A stretch of DNA of 25,005 nt from a virus, in IMG/VR virus record IMGVR_UViG_3300032820_000105, positions 1 through 25,005 of that record. One strand, given 5' to 3'. Positions 1 through 7,035 of this stretch are shown here, in pieces. Under the pieces are notes generated by a model. That model was not told the origin of the DNA and made no database searches. It saw only the letters and a list, made by a program, of their open reading frames with translations. The position numbers and the translations under genes were made by a program. Position 1 is the stretch's first letter; each line of letters begins with the position of its first letter.

Positions 1-1062
1 TCTTCCAGTAGCTGCACCCCAATTACAGAAAGAAGTATGCATGGTTTCAACAGCCAAATAAGGGTCAATGTATGTAGACTTAAGTTTCTCTAAAGTTCTA
101 TATTGGCGGATTAAGCCCGCAAGTCTATGATTGATATTTACTAAGGCCGCTTCATTCCATGAATCGTTGCCCTTAGAGGTTTTTATGGGAGATTCAATTC
201 CCATAGAAAGAAAGACCTCACCTATTTGTTTTGGACTTGAGATGTTAAATTCTCTCTCGTCATGTTTAGGTGAGGCTATTGGTAAATCATAATTCCATTT
301 TATTCGCCCGGAGATGTTAAGAATCTCTTGTTCTACTTCGTCTAAGCGAGTGAGAATTGCTTTCTGTGTACTTAAAGCGTACTTATTATCAATAGAGATG
401 CCACGCCTCTCCATCTTATAAAGTACTTTAGTCAAGTCACATTCTAAATCAAAGATTCTATTTTGTTGAGTTTTCTCAATCTTTTTTAAATAGTCTGTAT
501 AAATTTTGGCTGTAAGTTCGACATCTTTCTTACAGTATTCGCCAAGAAATTCGGCAGGGGCTTCTGAGAAGTCTTTATGCCATTTATTGGCTCTAAGTTC
601 TTTCTTTGTATCAATATCATATTGAACGGCTTCATCTCCATAGACTCGTTTTCCTGTTGGAGTTAAACCTAATTCTTTAATATCACTATGCTCAATTAAA
701 CGAACCATGACAATTACATCAATTAATTTCTTGTCCACAACACTTAAACCATCTTTTTCAAGAAAGTGTAAGTCAAACTTTAAATTATATCCGATATACG
801 TTTCAACAAACTCATTTAAAAAATACATTAAATAAGCCAATGAGTCACCACTTAGATTATTACCTTGGTGATGACGGAAGGGGTAATACTGAGAAAGCCC
901 ACCGGGAGTTGGTTCCCCTATTCCTATGCCACATATCTGATTCATCCCAAACGCATCTAAACCATTAGTCTCAACATCAACTACTAGGGTAGGATTTTTG
1001 ACAAGAACTTCTTTTAATTTATCAAGTTCATCAGTCCAGTTATGTTCGGTTACTATCGACAT
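1..1062 (-). CDS. DNA polymerase, family A (N-terminal part, cut by window edge)
   Basis: I read this 354-codon reading frame by hand; it runs off the left edge of the window, so only the proofreading domain and the start of the polymerase domain are present. The 3'-5' exonuclease signature is complete: D29-V-E31, the YNLKFD block ending in D97, and Y176-C-K-K-D180, which is the DEDDy pattern of Pol I-type proofreading. A Pol I thumb-like stretch (NISSPKQIGEVFLSMG) lies near residues 273-288. The last visible residues, ATGR, match the start of the TGRLSS palm motif of family A polymerases. The ATG at 1062 overlaps the end of the dCMP deaminase gene by 23 bases and has only a weak ribosome-binding site, so translation is probably coupled. 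Its role is replication of the phage genome with the helicase and primase encoded upstream. The family call is secure; the catalytic palm residues lie outside the window. Confidence 0.93.
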   Translation of the reverse strand, partial: MSIVTEHNWTDELDKLKEVLVKNPTLVVDVETNGLDAFGMNQICGIGIGEPTPGGLSQYYPFRHHQGNNLSGDSLAYLMYFLNEFVETYIGYNLKFDLHFLEKDGLSVVDKKLIDVIVMVRLIEHSDIKELGLTPTGKRVYGDEAVQYDIDTKKELRANKWHKDFSEAPAEFLGEYCKKDVELTAKIYTDYLKKIEKTQQNRIFDLECDLTKVLYKMERRGISIDNKYALSTQKAILTRLDEVEQEILNISGRIKWNYDLPIASPKHDEREFNISSPKQIGEVFLSMGIESPIKTSKGNDSWNEAALVNINHRLAGLIRQYRTLEKLKSTYIDPYLAVETMHTSFCNWGAATGR

Positions 1063-1498
1063 TATGTATTTCTACTTTAATCTTTGCTTTCTCTAGAATC
1101 TTAGTGGCTAACGATTGGACATATGGTTCATGGGCAACAATTCTAGATACGTTACTGTTGGCTAATATCTTAGCACATGTTATACAAGGTGTCACCGTAA
1201 GATAAGCCGTAAGAGAATCGTTAGACCTTAACTGAAGGAAAGCGTTTTGTTCAGCATGAACTGCTAAACATTTCTCTAAAACATACCCGGATGGAGCAGA
1301 GGCTCCTTCGCAAGGCTCATCTAAACAATGTGGAAAGTGTGTAGGGACTCCATTGTAACCAGTGGCAACCACATGATTATTGGAATCCACTAACACACAT
1401 CCAACTTTTCGTCTTCTACAAGTTGACCGTTCTCCTACGAGATAGGCCATTTGTAAAAAATAATCGTCCTTAGAGAGTCTAGAATAACTCGTCATCAT
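1040..1498 (-). CDS. dCMP deaminase (zinc-dependent cytidine/deoxycytidylate deaminase family)
   Basis: This 152-residue protein deaminates dCMP to dUMP, the precursor for dTMP, and so supplies thymidine nucleotides for AT-rich phage DNA. The catalytic zinc site is visible as HAEQNA (His zinc ligand plus Glu proton shuttle) and PCITC (two Cys ligands), with the family's substrate-loop sequence ATGYNGVP upstream and a CLDEPCEG insert rich in Cys. The reading frame is open upstream to a TTG at 1555, but that extension lies inside the preceding gene and carries no family similarity. I chose the ATG at 1498 (or the adjacent ATG at 1495), which sits directly after GGAAG and overlaps the end of the ssDNA-binding protein gene by 15-18 bases. 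It lies between replication genes, as in many lytic phages. Confidence 0.93.
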   Translation of the reverse strand: MMTSYSRLSKDDYFLQMAYLVGERSTCRRRKVGCVLVDSNNHVVATGYNGVPTHFPHCLDEPCEGASAPSGYVLEKCLAVHAEQNAFLQLRSNDSLTAYLTVTPCITCAKILANSNVSRIVAHEPYVQSLATKILEKAKIKVEIHNVDSNRT

Positions 1499-2177
1499 CT
1501 TCCGAAGAGACGGGAGATTCGCTCTCAGGGGCATTAAAGTTACCATACCTCTCAAAGTAATAATCTTTGATTTGAGGAAGTTCTGTTATTTCTGCCCTCT
1601 TCTCTTCAGGAATTTCATCGTCTTTAGGTGTAGCAGCTAGAGTATATGAAGTGTCTAGCATACCAGAACCAGTTCTTTTGATTCTCATAACACCCTTGTT
1701 CAAAGAACCCCAATCACTATAGATGTCTACCAATTGGTTCCAAATATAGTCGCCTCGTCCAAAAGTAAGAGGAATGATTCGGAAATCATTTACGGTTTCC
1801 TTAAACATCTTCTTACCCGCAGGTCCTTCTATTTCTTCCCAATCATCGTTTCGCTTTTCTACATGGATTATGTTATGAACATATGCCCAAAAAGCAAACT
1901 TATGAGAAGGGCGAACTGGGTTTCCACTAGCGTCAGTTTCGGGAACTGCACTAGTATCCACACGTTCATCTTTCAGAACGTTTGTGAATCGATTGCCTAC
2001 ACGGAAAGTATAAAGATAAATTTCATCTAGAAAGGTATCGTTTTCTTCTCCTGTAGCTATTGAAGTAAGGAACATTTGCTCACCATCTTTGAGCCAAATT
2101 TCTTTCCCAACTTCTCTTGTCTCTTGAGGCCTTCTAAAGTCCTCTCGACCTTTTTGTATACGACTTATACCACTCAT
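1479..2177 (-). CDS. Putative single-stranded DNA-binding protein
   Basis: This 232-residue soluble protein lies directly between primase and dCMP deaminase/polymerase, the place where many phages encode their ssDNA-binding protein. Its C-terminus is strongly acidic and ends in an aromatic residue (SSEDDDELF). That is the hallmark of phage and bacterial SSBs such as T7 gp2.5, where the tail recruits polymerase and helicase. The core is mixed beta-rich sequence with many aromatic and basic residues, including FGRGDYIWNQLVDIYSDWG and a following basic strand MRIKRTGSG near residues 140-175, compatible with an OB fold. The ATG at 2177 has AAGGAG seven bases upstream. I see no named catalytic motif. 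The assignment rests on context and tail, so another replication accessory protein is possible. Confidence 0.6.
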   Translation of the reverse strand: MSGISRIQKGREDFRRPQETREVGKEIWLKDGEQMFLTSIATGEENDTFLDEIYLYTFRVGNRFTNVLKDERVDTSAVPETDASGNPVRPSHKFAFWAYVHNIIHVEKRNDDWEEIEGPAGKKMFKETVNDFRIIPLTFGRGDYIWNQLVDIYSDWGSLNKGVMRIKRTGSGMLDTSYTLAATPKDDEIPEEKRAEITELPQIKDYYFERYGNFNAPESESPVSSEDDDELF

Positions 2178-2190
2178 CTTAGTCTCCTTA

Positions 2191-3060
2191 TTACCAGATA
2201 CTTTTGTTACTAATTACTTTATTTAAGACATTAATGTTACTGATTTCTTGTACATCTTTGTATTGTTTAGGTAATTTCAAATAGGATAACATAAATCTAT
2301 TGCCCATGTCAATAGATGCTTTATCCATACCCTTTTTACCTGCTTCATCATTATCTAATGCTAATACAACTTCGTCTGGATGTAAAGTACTGATTAAATC
2401 AATTTGTGTTGGAGAAACTGATGCACCTAATACAGCTACCGCAGAATATCCATGTTGATTCAACCACATACAATCTAAGGCTCCTTCCACTACATAAATT
2501 GTTTCAGTTTGATATAACTGATTAATACCAAACAAACTATGCGATTTAGCAAAACCCGCAGAAAATAAATATTTTGGAATAGCTTGTGTGCGTCTTGAAA
2601 TCCATCCTTGAACTTCACTATTTTTATTTTCAACAGGTATTAAAAAATCTAAATACCTATTTGTTTTACATCCCCACTTACGAATTGTTTCTTTAGTAAA
2701 TCCTCTCTTGTATATCCAATGAGAGTCTTCAATAGCAACCAACTCATCAGGTGGTTCGTATTCAGGAGTAGTGTCTATAAAGTCATCTAATACAGGCTCA
2801 TCAAACAAAGAAAGGCCAAGTTCCCAACTTTTCTCCTCTATTTCTGAGTCCACTTCATTCCAAGATTTCCCAGAAAGCTTATAGATGAAATACTTTAAAC
2901 TCCCTTGGCCACAACCGGCAAAACAAATCCACACCCCTTTTTCAAGATTAATAGAACATGATTGTCTACTATCTTCATGAAAGGGACAATGAATTATTAC
3001 TTGCTCTTCGTTAGGTAAGGAAACCCCATATTCTGATAATACAGAGTACCAATCAACCAT
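2191..3060 (-). CDS. DnaG-like DNA primase (zinc finger plus Toprim)
   Basis: This protein of 289 residues makes RNA primers for replication. A CHC2-type zinc finger is visible near the N-terminus: C25-P-F-H28, then C46-F-A-G-C50 in the context WICFAGCGQGS. The Toprim catalytic core follows, with the acidic residue in VVEGALD (E192) and the LALDNDEAG metal-binding motif (D236 and D238). A linker of about 130 residues holds the predicted RNA polymerase basic part. It is shorter than bacterial DnaG (about 600 residues) because it lacks the C-terminal helicase-binding domain, and the helicase is a separate gene two positions upstream. Its ATG overlaps the stop of the preceding small gene as TAATG, so the two are probably translationally coupled. 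Confidence 0.92.
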   Translation of the reverse strand: MVDWYSVLSEYGVSLPNEEQVIIHCPFHEDSRQSCSINLEKGVWICFAGCGQGSLKYFIYKLSGKSWNEVDSEIEEKSWELGLSLFDEPVLDDFIDTTPEYEPPDELVAIEDSHWIYKRGFTKETIRKWGCKTNRYLDFLIPVENKNSEVQGWISRRTQAIPKYLFSAGFAKSHSLFGINQLYQTETIYVVEGALDCMWLNQHGYSAVAVLGASVSPTQIDLISTLHPDEVVLALDNDEAGKKGMDKASIDMGNRFMLSYLKLPKQYKDVQEISNINVLNKVISNKSIW

Positions 3061-3272
3061 TATCTATCCTTTTTGTTTTTTCGTAAGAATAGAACTACTT
3101 CATTTTTGTAGCCATTTGGGTCTACAGCAATACCTTGTTTGATGTCACCGACTGTTACATCAACAGCAATCTTGCTTTTGCCCTTACTTTTCATGGCCTT
3201 AACTACTACTGCATTTTCTTTATGCAATCGGTCAAGTTCACTATTTCCTGTAAGCCAACTAAAAAGTCCCAT
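3060..3272 (-). CDS. Small protein of unknown function between helicase and primase
   Basis: This is a 70-residue, basic, soluble protein with no membrane segment. It starts at an ATG with a near-perfect AGGAGG seven bases upstream and overlaps the primase start by one base, so the frame is well supported as a real gene. The sequence begins MGLFSWLTGNSELDRLHKEN, has a central Lys/Gly/Ser-rich KSKGKSK stretch, then a predicted beta-rich segment (IAVDVTVGDIKQGIAVD) and a very basic end (RKNKKDR). I do not recognise the family. Its position between DnaB-like helicase and primase suggests a replication accessory role, for example a loader or primosome adaptor, but nothing in the sequence proves that. 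Confidence 0.75.
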   Translation of the reverse strand: MGLFSWLTGNSELDRLHKENAVVVKAMKSKGKSKIAVDVTVGDIKQGIAVDPNGYKNEVVLFLRKNKKDR

Positions 3273-3290
3273 TATAGACCTCCTACTTTA

Positions 3291-4538
3291 CTAAAAATCG
3301 CCCCACTCGTAGTCAGGCAACTCCTCAATACTACCATTATTAACTTTCCAGTTCATAACTGTCAAGTCTTTTGCCAACTCTCCATCACGATACTTTTGAA
3401 ATTGGACTAATCTTTTATCGTCCTCATCCTCTAAAGCACACATAGCTAATGCAACATCAGCCGCTCTTATTAAAGCATCACCAAACGCTACTTGGTCGGC
3501 TCTAGGTGGAGTGAACATATTTGCCGCTTCCCTAGTGGCTTGTGTAGACACCATGATTGGAGTGTTGGTTGAGGTAGCTAAATTCTTTAATCCATAAAAC
3601 AGCATATGAGATTGTTCCCATGCAGCTTTACGAGAATCGCCTGTACTAACTAAATAAACACCATCTATAACTACAAACTCTGGATTATGTTTTCGGACCA
3701 ATCCAGCGATGGCTTCTAAAGAAATACCGTTTGTTCCAGAAATATGGTCACATACTAATAAATTCTGTGTATTAGATTCTTCTAAGAATTTAGTATATGC
3801 TTCTTCATCGATTTCATCTCCATGTCGTAAAGCCCTATGAGATAAGTCATACCCCATCATCTTTGCTAATACCACATCAAGCCTCATATTAATCGACTGA
3901 GAGGGCATTTCGGTAGAAATAAGTAAAGTTTTATGTCCATGAAAGACAGATGTAGCCGCGGCATGAACACATAGCCAAGTTTTTCCAATCGTTGGCCTAG
4001 CAAACATAGCTATTAATTCGCCCGGATTCCATCCCACGCCTGTATTGTTGATGGTTTTAAAGCTTGTAGGAACTCCCATCAAGCCATCTCCCATCTTTCT
4101 CTTCTGAGTTCGTTCACGCCACTCTTCTAATCGAGTAAGATTACCTTCATCATAGGATTGAACATCCTCATCATAAACAACTTCAATATCGGTAAGTCCT
4201 ACCATTAAAGCAGATAAGGCTTCTTTAGGATTCTCTTTTATCTTTTCTTTTTGGGCTTGAACAGTCTTTACTATAGTTCGATACAGTACTTGTTCTTTAA
4301 AATTCTCAACAGCATAATCAAAGTTTACGGAGTTAGCCGTTTTATCTAAGAGAGGGAAATTTTCACAAAGGGTGTCGGTTGAAGGGAACTCACCATATTT
4401 ATCAAAGTGATTAATAACGAAGCTATATGCATCACCATGTCTAGCAAAATCTTTTTGAGTATGCTTAAATGACCGTAAATTCGTCTTATTGTCTAAATTT
4501 AATATTAATGCTGATTCTATATACTCGAAACTTGGCAT
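3291..4538 (-). CDS. Replicative DNA helicase, DnaB/RecA-fold
   Basis: This 415-residue protein is a ring-shaped 5'-3' helicase expected to unwind phage DNA ahead of the polymerase. The RecA-like ATPase motifs are all visible: Walker A ARPTIGKT (residues 180-187, the DnaB-type form), LISTEMPSQ near 206-214 with the catalytic Glu, Walker B FVVIDG (288-293), STQ near 331-333, and a KYRDGE arginine-finger region near 382-387. The N-terminal 150 residues are helical and would form the oligomerisation collar. The length is close to bacterial DnaB (about 450-470). A strong AGGAGG precedes the ATG at 4538. The gene is followed within 20 bases by a small gene and then primase, giving a helicase-primase cassette. 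Confidence 0.95.
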   Translation of the reverse strand: MPSFEYIESALILNLDNKTNLRSFKHTQKDFARHGDAYSFVINHFDKYGEFPSTDTLCENFPLLDKTANSVNFDYAVENFKEQVLYRTIVKTVQAQKEKIKENPKEALSALMVGLTDIEVVYDEDVQSYDEGNLTRLEEWRERTQKRKMGDGLMGVPTSFKTINNTGVGWNPGELIAMFARPTIGKTWLCVHAAATSVFHGHKTLLISTEMPSQSINMRLDVVLAKMMGYDLSHRALRHGDEIDEEAYTKFLEESNTQNLLVCDHISGTNGISLEAIAGLVRKHNPEFVVIDGVYLVSTGDSRKAAWEQSHMLFYGLKNLATSTNTPIMVSTQATREAANMFTPPRADQVAFGDALIRAADVALAMCALEDEDDKRLVQFQKYRDGELAKDLTVMNWKVNNGSIEELPDYEWGDF

Positions 4539-4547
4539 TAACTCCTC

Positions 4548-4775
4548 CTATTTATAGTAAAGAACTCTATTTGAATCTGTGTGTACGTAGTAGGATACAC
4601 TGGGAGTCGTATGATTGTCAACATACGCAATAGCCTCATCTAAAGAAGTAAACGTATCAACATCCCATGACTCCTTGTTGTCCTTGGAACGTGCAATAAC
4701 GTAATACTTTTTTTGACTTTGTTCTTTTGACTTTTGAAGGAGTTTACCCCTCATTCGTCTTACTCGTCTTGGCAT
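4548..4775 (-). CDS. Small basic protein of unknown function
   Basis: This is a 75-residue protein with a strongly basic N-terminus (MPRRVRRMRGKLLQKSKEQSQKK), followed by a compact alpha/beta-looking segment (YYVIARSKDNKESWDVDTFTSLDEAIAYVDNHT) and a Tyr-rich end. The start at 4775 has GGGAG eight bases upstream and overlaps the preceding gene by 32 bases. An internal ATG at 4754 would shorten it by seven residues and reduce the overlap to 11 bases. The stop lies ten bases before the helicase start, and the helicase ribosome-binding site overlaps it. I do not recognise the family. The basic stretch could bind nucleic acid, and the replication context fits that, but this is inference. Confidence 0.7.
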   Translation of the reverse strand: MPRRVRRMRGKLLQKSKEQSQKKYYVIARSKDNKESWDVDTFTSLDEAIAYVDNHTTPSVSYYVHTDSNRVLYYK

Positions 4776-5181
4776 TAGTCCACTCCCTAAGTTTGTTCAA
4801 TACTTCTTTTCGTTTAGTCTTTTGAGAAGCTGAAGGTAACCATACAGCATCTAAGAACATAAAAGAACGATATAATTTTTTAATTTCTGGTGTTCCATAT
4901 CGTTTCACATACCAATAAACATCCGGGTGTGGGACTAAGTAATATTTTATCCCAGCCGCAAAATATGGAACATTAACGGTTCTATCATTATTATTAATGC
5001 AGTTTAGAATCGCACAAGCTGTAGCACTTGACCCATGAAGATTTAGAACTTCTTTAAGTTTGTGCATTTCATTACCAATGAAACCGACTCCCTTATACTC
5101 TCTTCCATACTTATCATAGTATAAAGTACCAAATAAAGAATATAGTTCTTTAGCATTAAGGTTACTGATGTTTAAATTCAT
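4744..5181 (-). CDS. Unknown protein, possible replication accessory factor
   Basis: This 145-residue soluble protein is encoded between the sigma-like gene and the helicase cassette. It is rich in Tyr and Asn, with an N-terminal helix (NAKELYSLFGTLYYDKYGREY), a middle HGSSATACAILNCINNND segment and a basic C-terminus (KTKRKEVLNKLREW). The ATG at 5181 overlaps the sigma-like gene's stop by 20 bases and has only a purine-rich stretch (GAGAGAAG) at a longer distance, so translation is probably coupled. I do not recognise the family and see no catalytic motif. A helicase loader or initiation factor would fit the position, but the sequence does not show it. Confidence 0.7.
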   Translation of the reverse strand: MNLNISNLNAKELYSLFGTLYYDKYGREYKGVGFIGNEMHKLKEVLNLHGSSATACAILNCINNNDRTVNVPYFAAGIKYYLVPHPDVYWYVKRYGTPEIKKLYRSFMFLDAVWLPSASQKTKRKEVLNKLREWTNAKTSKTNEG

Positions 5182-5686
5182 CGGACAAATTTACAAACTT
5201 CTCTCGTAAGGTTTGACGTACCTTATAAGCACTCTCACCTAAGTCTTCGGTAATCTCTTCCATGGTCATACCTTCTAATTTTAACTGAATAAATGTTTTT
5301 TCTTTCTCAGATAATCCCTGAGAATTAATCCATAAATCAGCCTCAATCTCTGCCATCTTTACTTCGGGTCTTGAGTCCACCAAAGCCTTCGCCAAAGAAA
5401 GAGGAAGTTGTCCTGACTCTGGAAAGACATTATCTAGACTTCGTTGTTCGGGTTGTCGTTGAGCCTTGCTTATTAAAGTACGAATTGTGTTAACTAAAGA
5501 AGTGTGTAAATAAGTATGAAAAATAACCCCACGACTATCATCGTAGGCTTTAGCAGCTTTTAATAATGATATTCTTAGTTCTTGGGCGATGTCTTCTCTA
5601 TCCATCCCTATAACAAAAGAATTAGATACCATCTTCTGTATTTTGGGTTCCCATTGCCTAATTAAATCATCATTTATTTCTATCAT
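5162..5686 (-). CDS. RNA polymerase sigma-70-family-like protein
   Basis: This 174-residue protein has the layout of a small sigma factor. Residues about 30-75 (REDIAQELRISLLKAAKAYDDSRGVIFHTYLHTSLVNTIRTLI) match region 2, which binds core RNA polymerase and the -10 element. Residues about 124-165 (LSEKEKTFIQLKLEGMTMEEITEDLGESAYKVRQTLREKF) match region 4, a helix-turn-helix. The two are joined by a divergent linker of about 50 residues. Such phage sigma factors (T4 gp55, SPO1 gp28 and gp33/34) redirect host polymerase to middle or late promoters. The ATG at 5686 overlaps the preceding gene by 17 bases, with GGAAA upstream. A non-sigma HTH regulator of the same fold is the main alternative. The shared AGTATAATA motif in structural-gene gaps is a candidate target. 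Confidence 0.8.
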   Translation of the reverse strand: MIEINDDLIRQWEPKIQKMVSNSFVIGMDREDIAQELRISLLKAAKAYDDSRGVIFHTYLHTSLVNTIRTLISKAQRQPEQRSLDNVFPESGQLPLSLAKALVDSRPEVKMAEIEADLWINSQGLSEKEKTFIQLKLEGMTMEEITEDLGESAYKVRQTLREKFVNLSDEFKHQ

Positions 5687-6143
5687 CTTTATTTCCAGCC
5701 TTACGTGCTTTGGAATCTACTTTTAATCGTTTCCATAATTGAGGTAAGGCTTTATTACTATGGGGGTTCGGCCTTATGTACATAGGTCTATGCAACATCA
5801 ATTCTAAGTATGGAATTGTACTTCTTATATAATTATAGTCTTGCCATTCATTAAAACATTCTACATAGCATATATCTGGCGTTAGGGTTAAAGCCGCCAA
5901 AGAATGAACAGGAAAAGTGGAATGCGGAGAAGCTTTTAATCGCTTCATAATAGCATTTACTTCTTTAATAATAAGCACCGCTAACTTAGGGTCTACATCA
6001 GGATGATGGCAAACCCAATGAATTGTAGTAAAGATAGAGACAGGCTCTTGAGCGTCCTGTCTTATCTCTGCTATTATTTCTTGACCTTGGTATGGTAAAA
6101 AGCTTATATATGCCTCTAGGGTGTTAGCGTCATCCAAAGCCAT
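5670..6143 (-). CDS. Unknown phage protein
   Basis: This is a 157-residue soluble protein that I do not recognise. The frame is open five codons further upstream to a TTG at 6158, but I chose the ATG at 6143 because GGAAG sits eight bases before it. Visible features are a helical first half (PYQGQEIIAEIRQDAQEPVSIFTTIHWVCHHPDVDPKLAVLIIKEVNAIMKRL), several His and Trp/Tyr residues, and a very basic end (KRLKVDSKARKAGNKDDRNK). No zinc-binding or catalytic pattern is clear; the HWVCHH stretch might bind a metal, but no partner ligands stand out. It follows the small heat shock gene by 16 bases and overlaps the sigma-like gene, so it is co-transcribed with the early/replication block. Confidence 0.75.
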   Translation of the reverse strand: MALDDANTLEAYISFLPYQGQEIIAEIRQDAQEPVSIFTTIHWVCHHPDVDPKLAVLIIKEVNAIMKRLKASPHSTFPVHSLAALTLTPDICYVECFNEWQDYNYIRSTIPYLELMLHRPMYIRPNPHSNKALPQLWKRLKVDSKARKAGNKDDRNK

Positions 6144-6159
6144 ATGTACATCTTCCAAC

Positions 6160-6573
6160 CTATTCTACAGCAACGGTTATGCTTTTCGGCTTCGCTTCCT
6201 CTGCTTTTGGTAAGATGATAGATAAAATACCATTTTTATACATAGAAGAAATTTCCGCTTCATCTACACCATATTGGCTAATATTAGGAATGGTTCTCTT
6301 ATATGAAAAATCTTTTAGACCTCTCAAAAGATATGTGCCTGCGCCCTCATCAGCCTTGGTAGCAGTACTTATTGCTTCTATATGTAGACTATTATTTTCA
6401 ATTGTTACCGTGAGGTTTTCTTTATTTACTCCGGGAACAACTACTTTCACTTCATATTCATCATCTCTTTCAATGATATCCATAGGAAATGAGGTTTCGG
6501 TGGTTGCAAAAGGCATCCACTTTGAATTCATAATTTCGTCTAAATCACGAAATATAGGGTTTCTCTGTAACAT
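6160..6573 (-). CDS. Small heat shock protein, Hsp20/alpha-crystallin family
   Basis: This 137-residue ATP-independent chaperone holds unfolding proteins in a refoldable state. The alpha-crystallin domain spans roughly residues 28-123: it opens with FPMDIIERDDEYEVKVVVPGVNKENL, has the conserved NSLHIEA strand, and closes with NGILSIILPK, the family's GVL signature. The C-terminal tail carries an I-x-V motif (ITV, residues 132-134), which docks neighbouring subunits in the oligomer. The N-terminal arm is short. GGAGG lies eight bases before the ATG. The gene opens the leftmost gene block after an 86-base gap that holds inverted repeats and an AGTATA-type motif, so it may have its own promoter. 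Hsp20 genes occur in many aquatic phages, where they may help virion assembly or protect the host machinery during infection. Confidence 0.95.
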   Translation of the reverse strand: MLQRNPIFRDLDEIMNSKWMPFATTETSFPMDIIERDDEYEVKVVVPGVNKENLTVTIENNSLHIEAISTATKADEGAGTYLLRGLKDFSYKRTIPNISQYGVDEAEISSMYKNGILSIILPKAEEAKPKSITVAVE

Positions 6574-6590
6574 GAACTGTCCTCCAAGTT

Positions 6591-6603
6591 ATCTATACTT
6601 ATC
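6591..6603 (-). promoter_or_regulatory. Candidate promoter or operator motif upstream of hsp20
   Basis: The minus strand reads GATAAGTATAGAT, about 19 bases before the hsp20 ATG and just upstream of its GGAGG. It shares AGTATA with the motifs in the three other large gaps, but its hexamer TATAGA is a poorer -10 match than the TATAAT found there. No -35 box is evident. This is a low-confidence call based on recurrence and position. Confidence 0.35.
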
Positions 6604-6622
6604 AAATCCCCATAGGATTTGT
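6604..6622. repeat. Short perfect hairpin upstream of hsp20
   Basis: CAAATCC and GGATTTG form a perfect seven-base inverted repeat around a five-base loop. There is no T-run on either side, so a rho-independent terminator is unlikely. It lies next to the candidate promoter motif and could be an operator or an mRNA stem. Confidence 0.45.
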
Positions 6623-6639
6623 ATCTAAAGCCTAGCATA

Positions 6640-6672
6640 GAGAGATAGTTATGTCAAACTTATTTATCTCTC
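6640..6672. repeat. Inverted repeat at the 3' end of the HTH/zinc-ribbon gene
   Basis: GAGAGATA (6640-6647) pairs with TATCTCTC (6665-6672), a perfect eight-base match with a 17-base loop that contains the stop codon of the HTH/zinc-ribbon gene. On the transcribed strand it is followed by TATGCTAGGCTTT rather than a clean T-tract. It may be a weak terminator or an mRNA-end stabiliser. Confidence 0.4.
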
Positions 6673-7019
6673 CGACCTCTATAATAGCAGGGTCTACTAC
6701 AATATATTTTATTATACCCGCGATTATACTTATTAACTATTTGTCCTCGTTTTCTATAGAATGGTACTCTACAAGAAGCACAATTGACTTTAATATTATA
6801 GTATTCAAAGCGACAAGTACCTTTATGCACCATAGTAGGGCTAGGTTCTTTACAATGTAAACAGTATTGAACCTTTTTTCTTTTTGCTCTTATAGTAGGA
6901 ATATTATTATTTTTTAAGACTTTATGAATATATTGTCTTGAAACTTGAAAATTATTCCCAATTTGTTCTAATGTGTCGTGAGGATTATCATATCTATATT
7001 GGATAATCTCTGCAATCAT
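6660..7019 (-). CDS. Small DNA-binding protein with helix-turn-helix and zinc-ribbon segments
   Basis: This 119-residue basic protein has two visible parts. Residues about 14-40 (DTLEQIGNNFQVSRQYIHKVLKNNNI) form a helix-turn-helix like those of sigma region 4 and phage regulators. The rest holds paired Cys motifs: C53-x2-C56 with C69, then C80-x2-C83 (NCASC) with C107-x3-C111 (YCSRPC), a zinc-ribbon pattern often found in phage HNH nucleases and regulators. No HNH catalytic motif is present, so it is either a transcription regulator or a remnant or relative of a homing-endonuclease DNA-binding part. The ATG at 7019 has AGAGGTG just upstream. It sits between the endolysin gene and the 86-base gap before hsp20, a good place for a switch regulator. 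Confidence 0.75.
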   Translation of the reverse strand: MIAEIIQYRYDNPHDTLEQIGNNFQVSRQYIHKVLKNNNIPTIRAKRKKVQYCLHCKEPSPTMVHKGTCRFEYYNIKVNCASCRVPFYRKRGQIVNKYNRGYNKIYCSRPCYYRGRRDK

Positions 7020-7035
7020 CTACACCTCTTTATTT

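Noticed and set aside
1499-1555. Upstream TTG start for dCMP deaminase
   Set aside because: The extra 19 residues lie within the ssDNA-binding protein gene and are not family-like; ATG at 1498 follows GGAAG.
6144-6158. TTG start for the unknown gene after hsp20
   Set aside because: The ATG five codons later has GGAAG at eight bases, a better start.
6604-6622. Rho-independent terminator
   Set aside because: The hairpin is perfect but has only seven base pairs and no T-tract follows on either strand.
6179-6628. Long plus-strand open frame (149 codons) opposite hsp20
   Set aside because: It is the antisense of a clear Hsp20 gene, has no family similarity, and every supported gene is on the minus strand.
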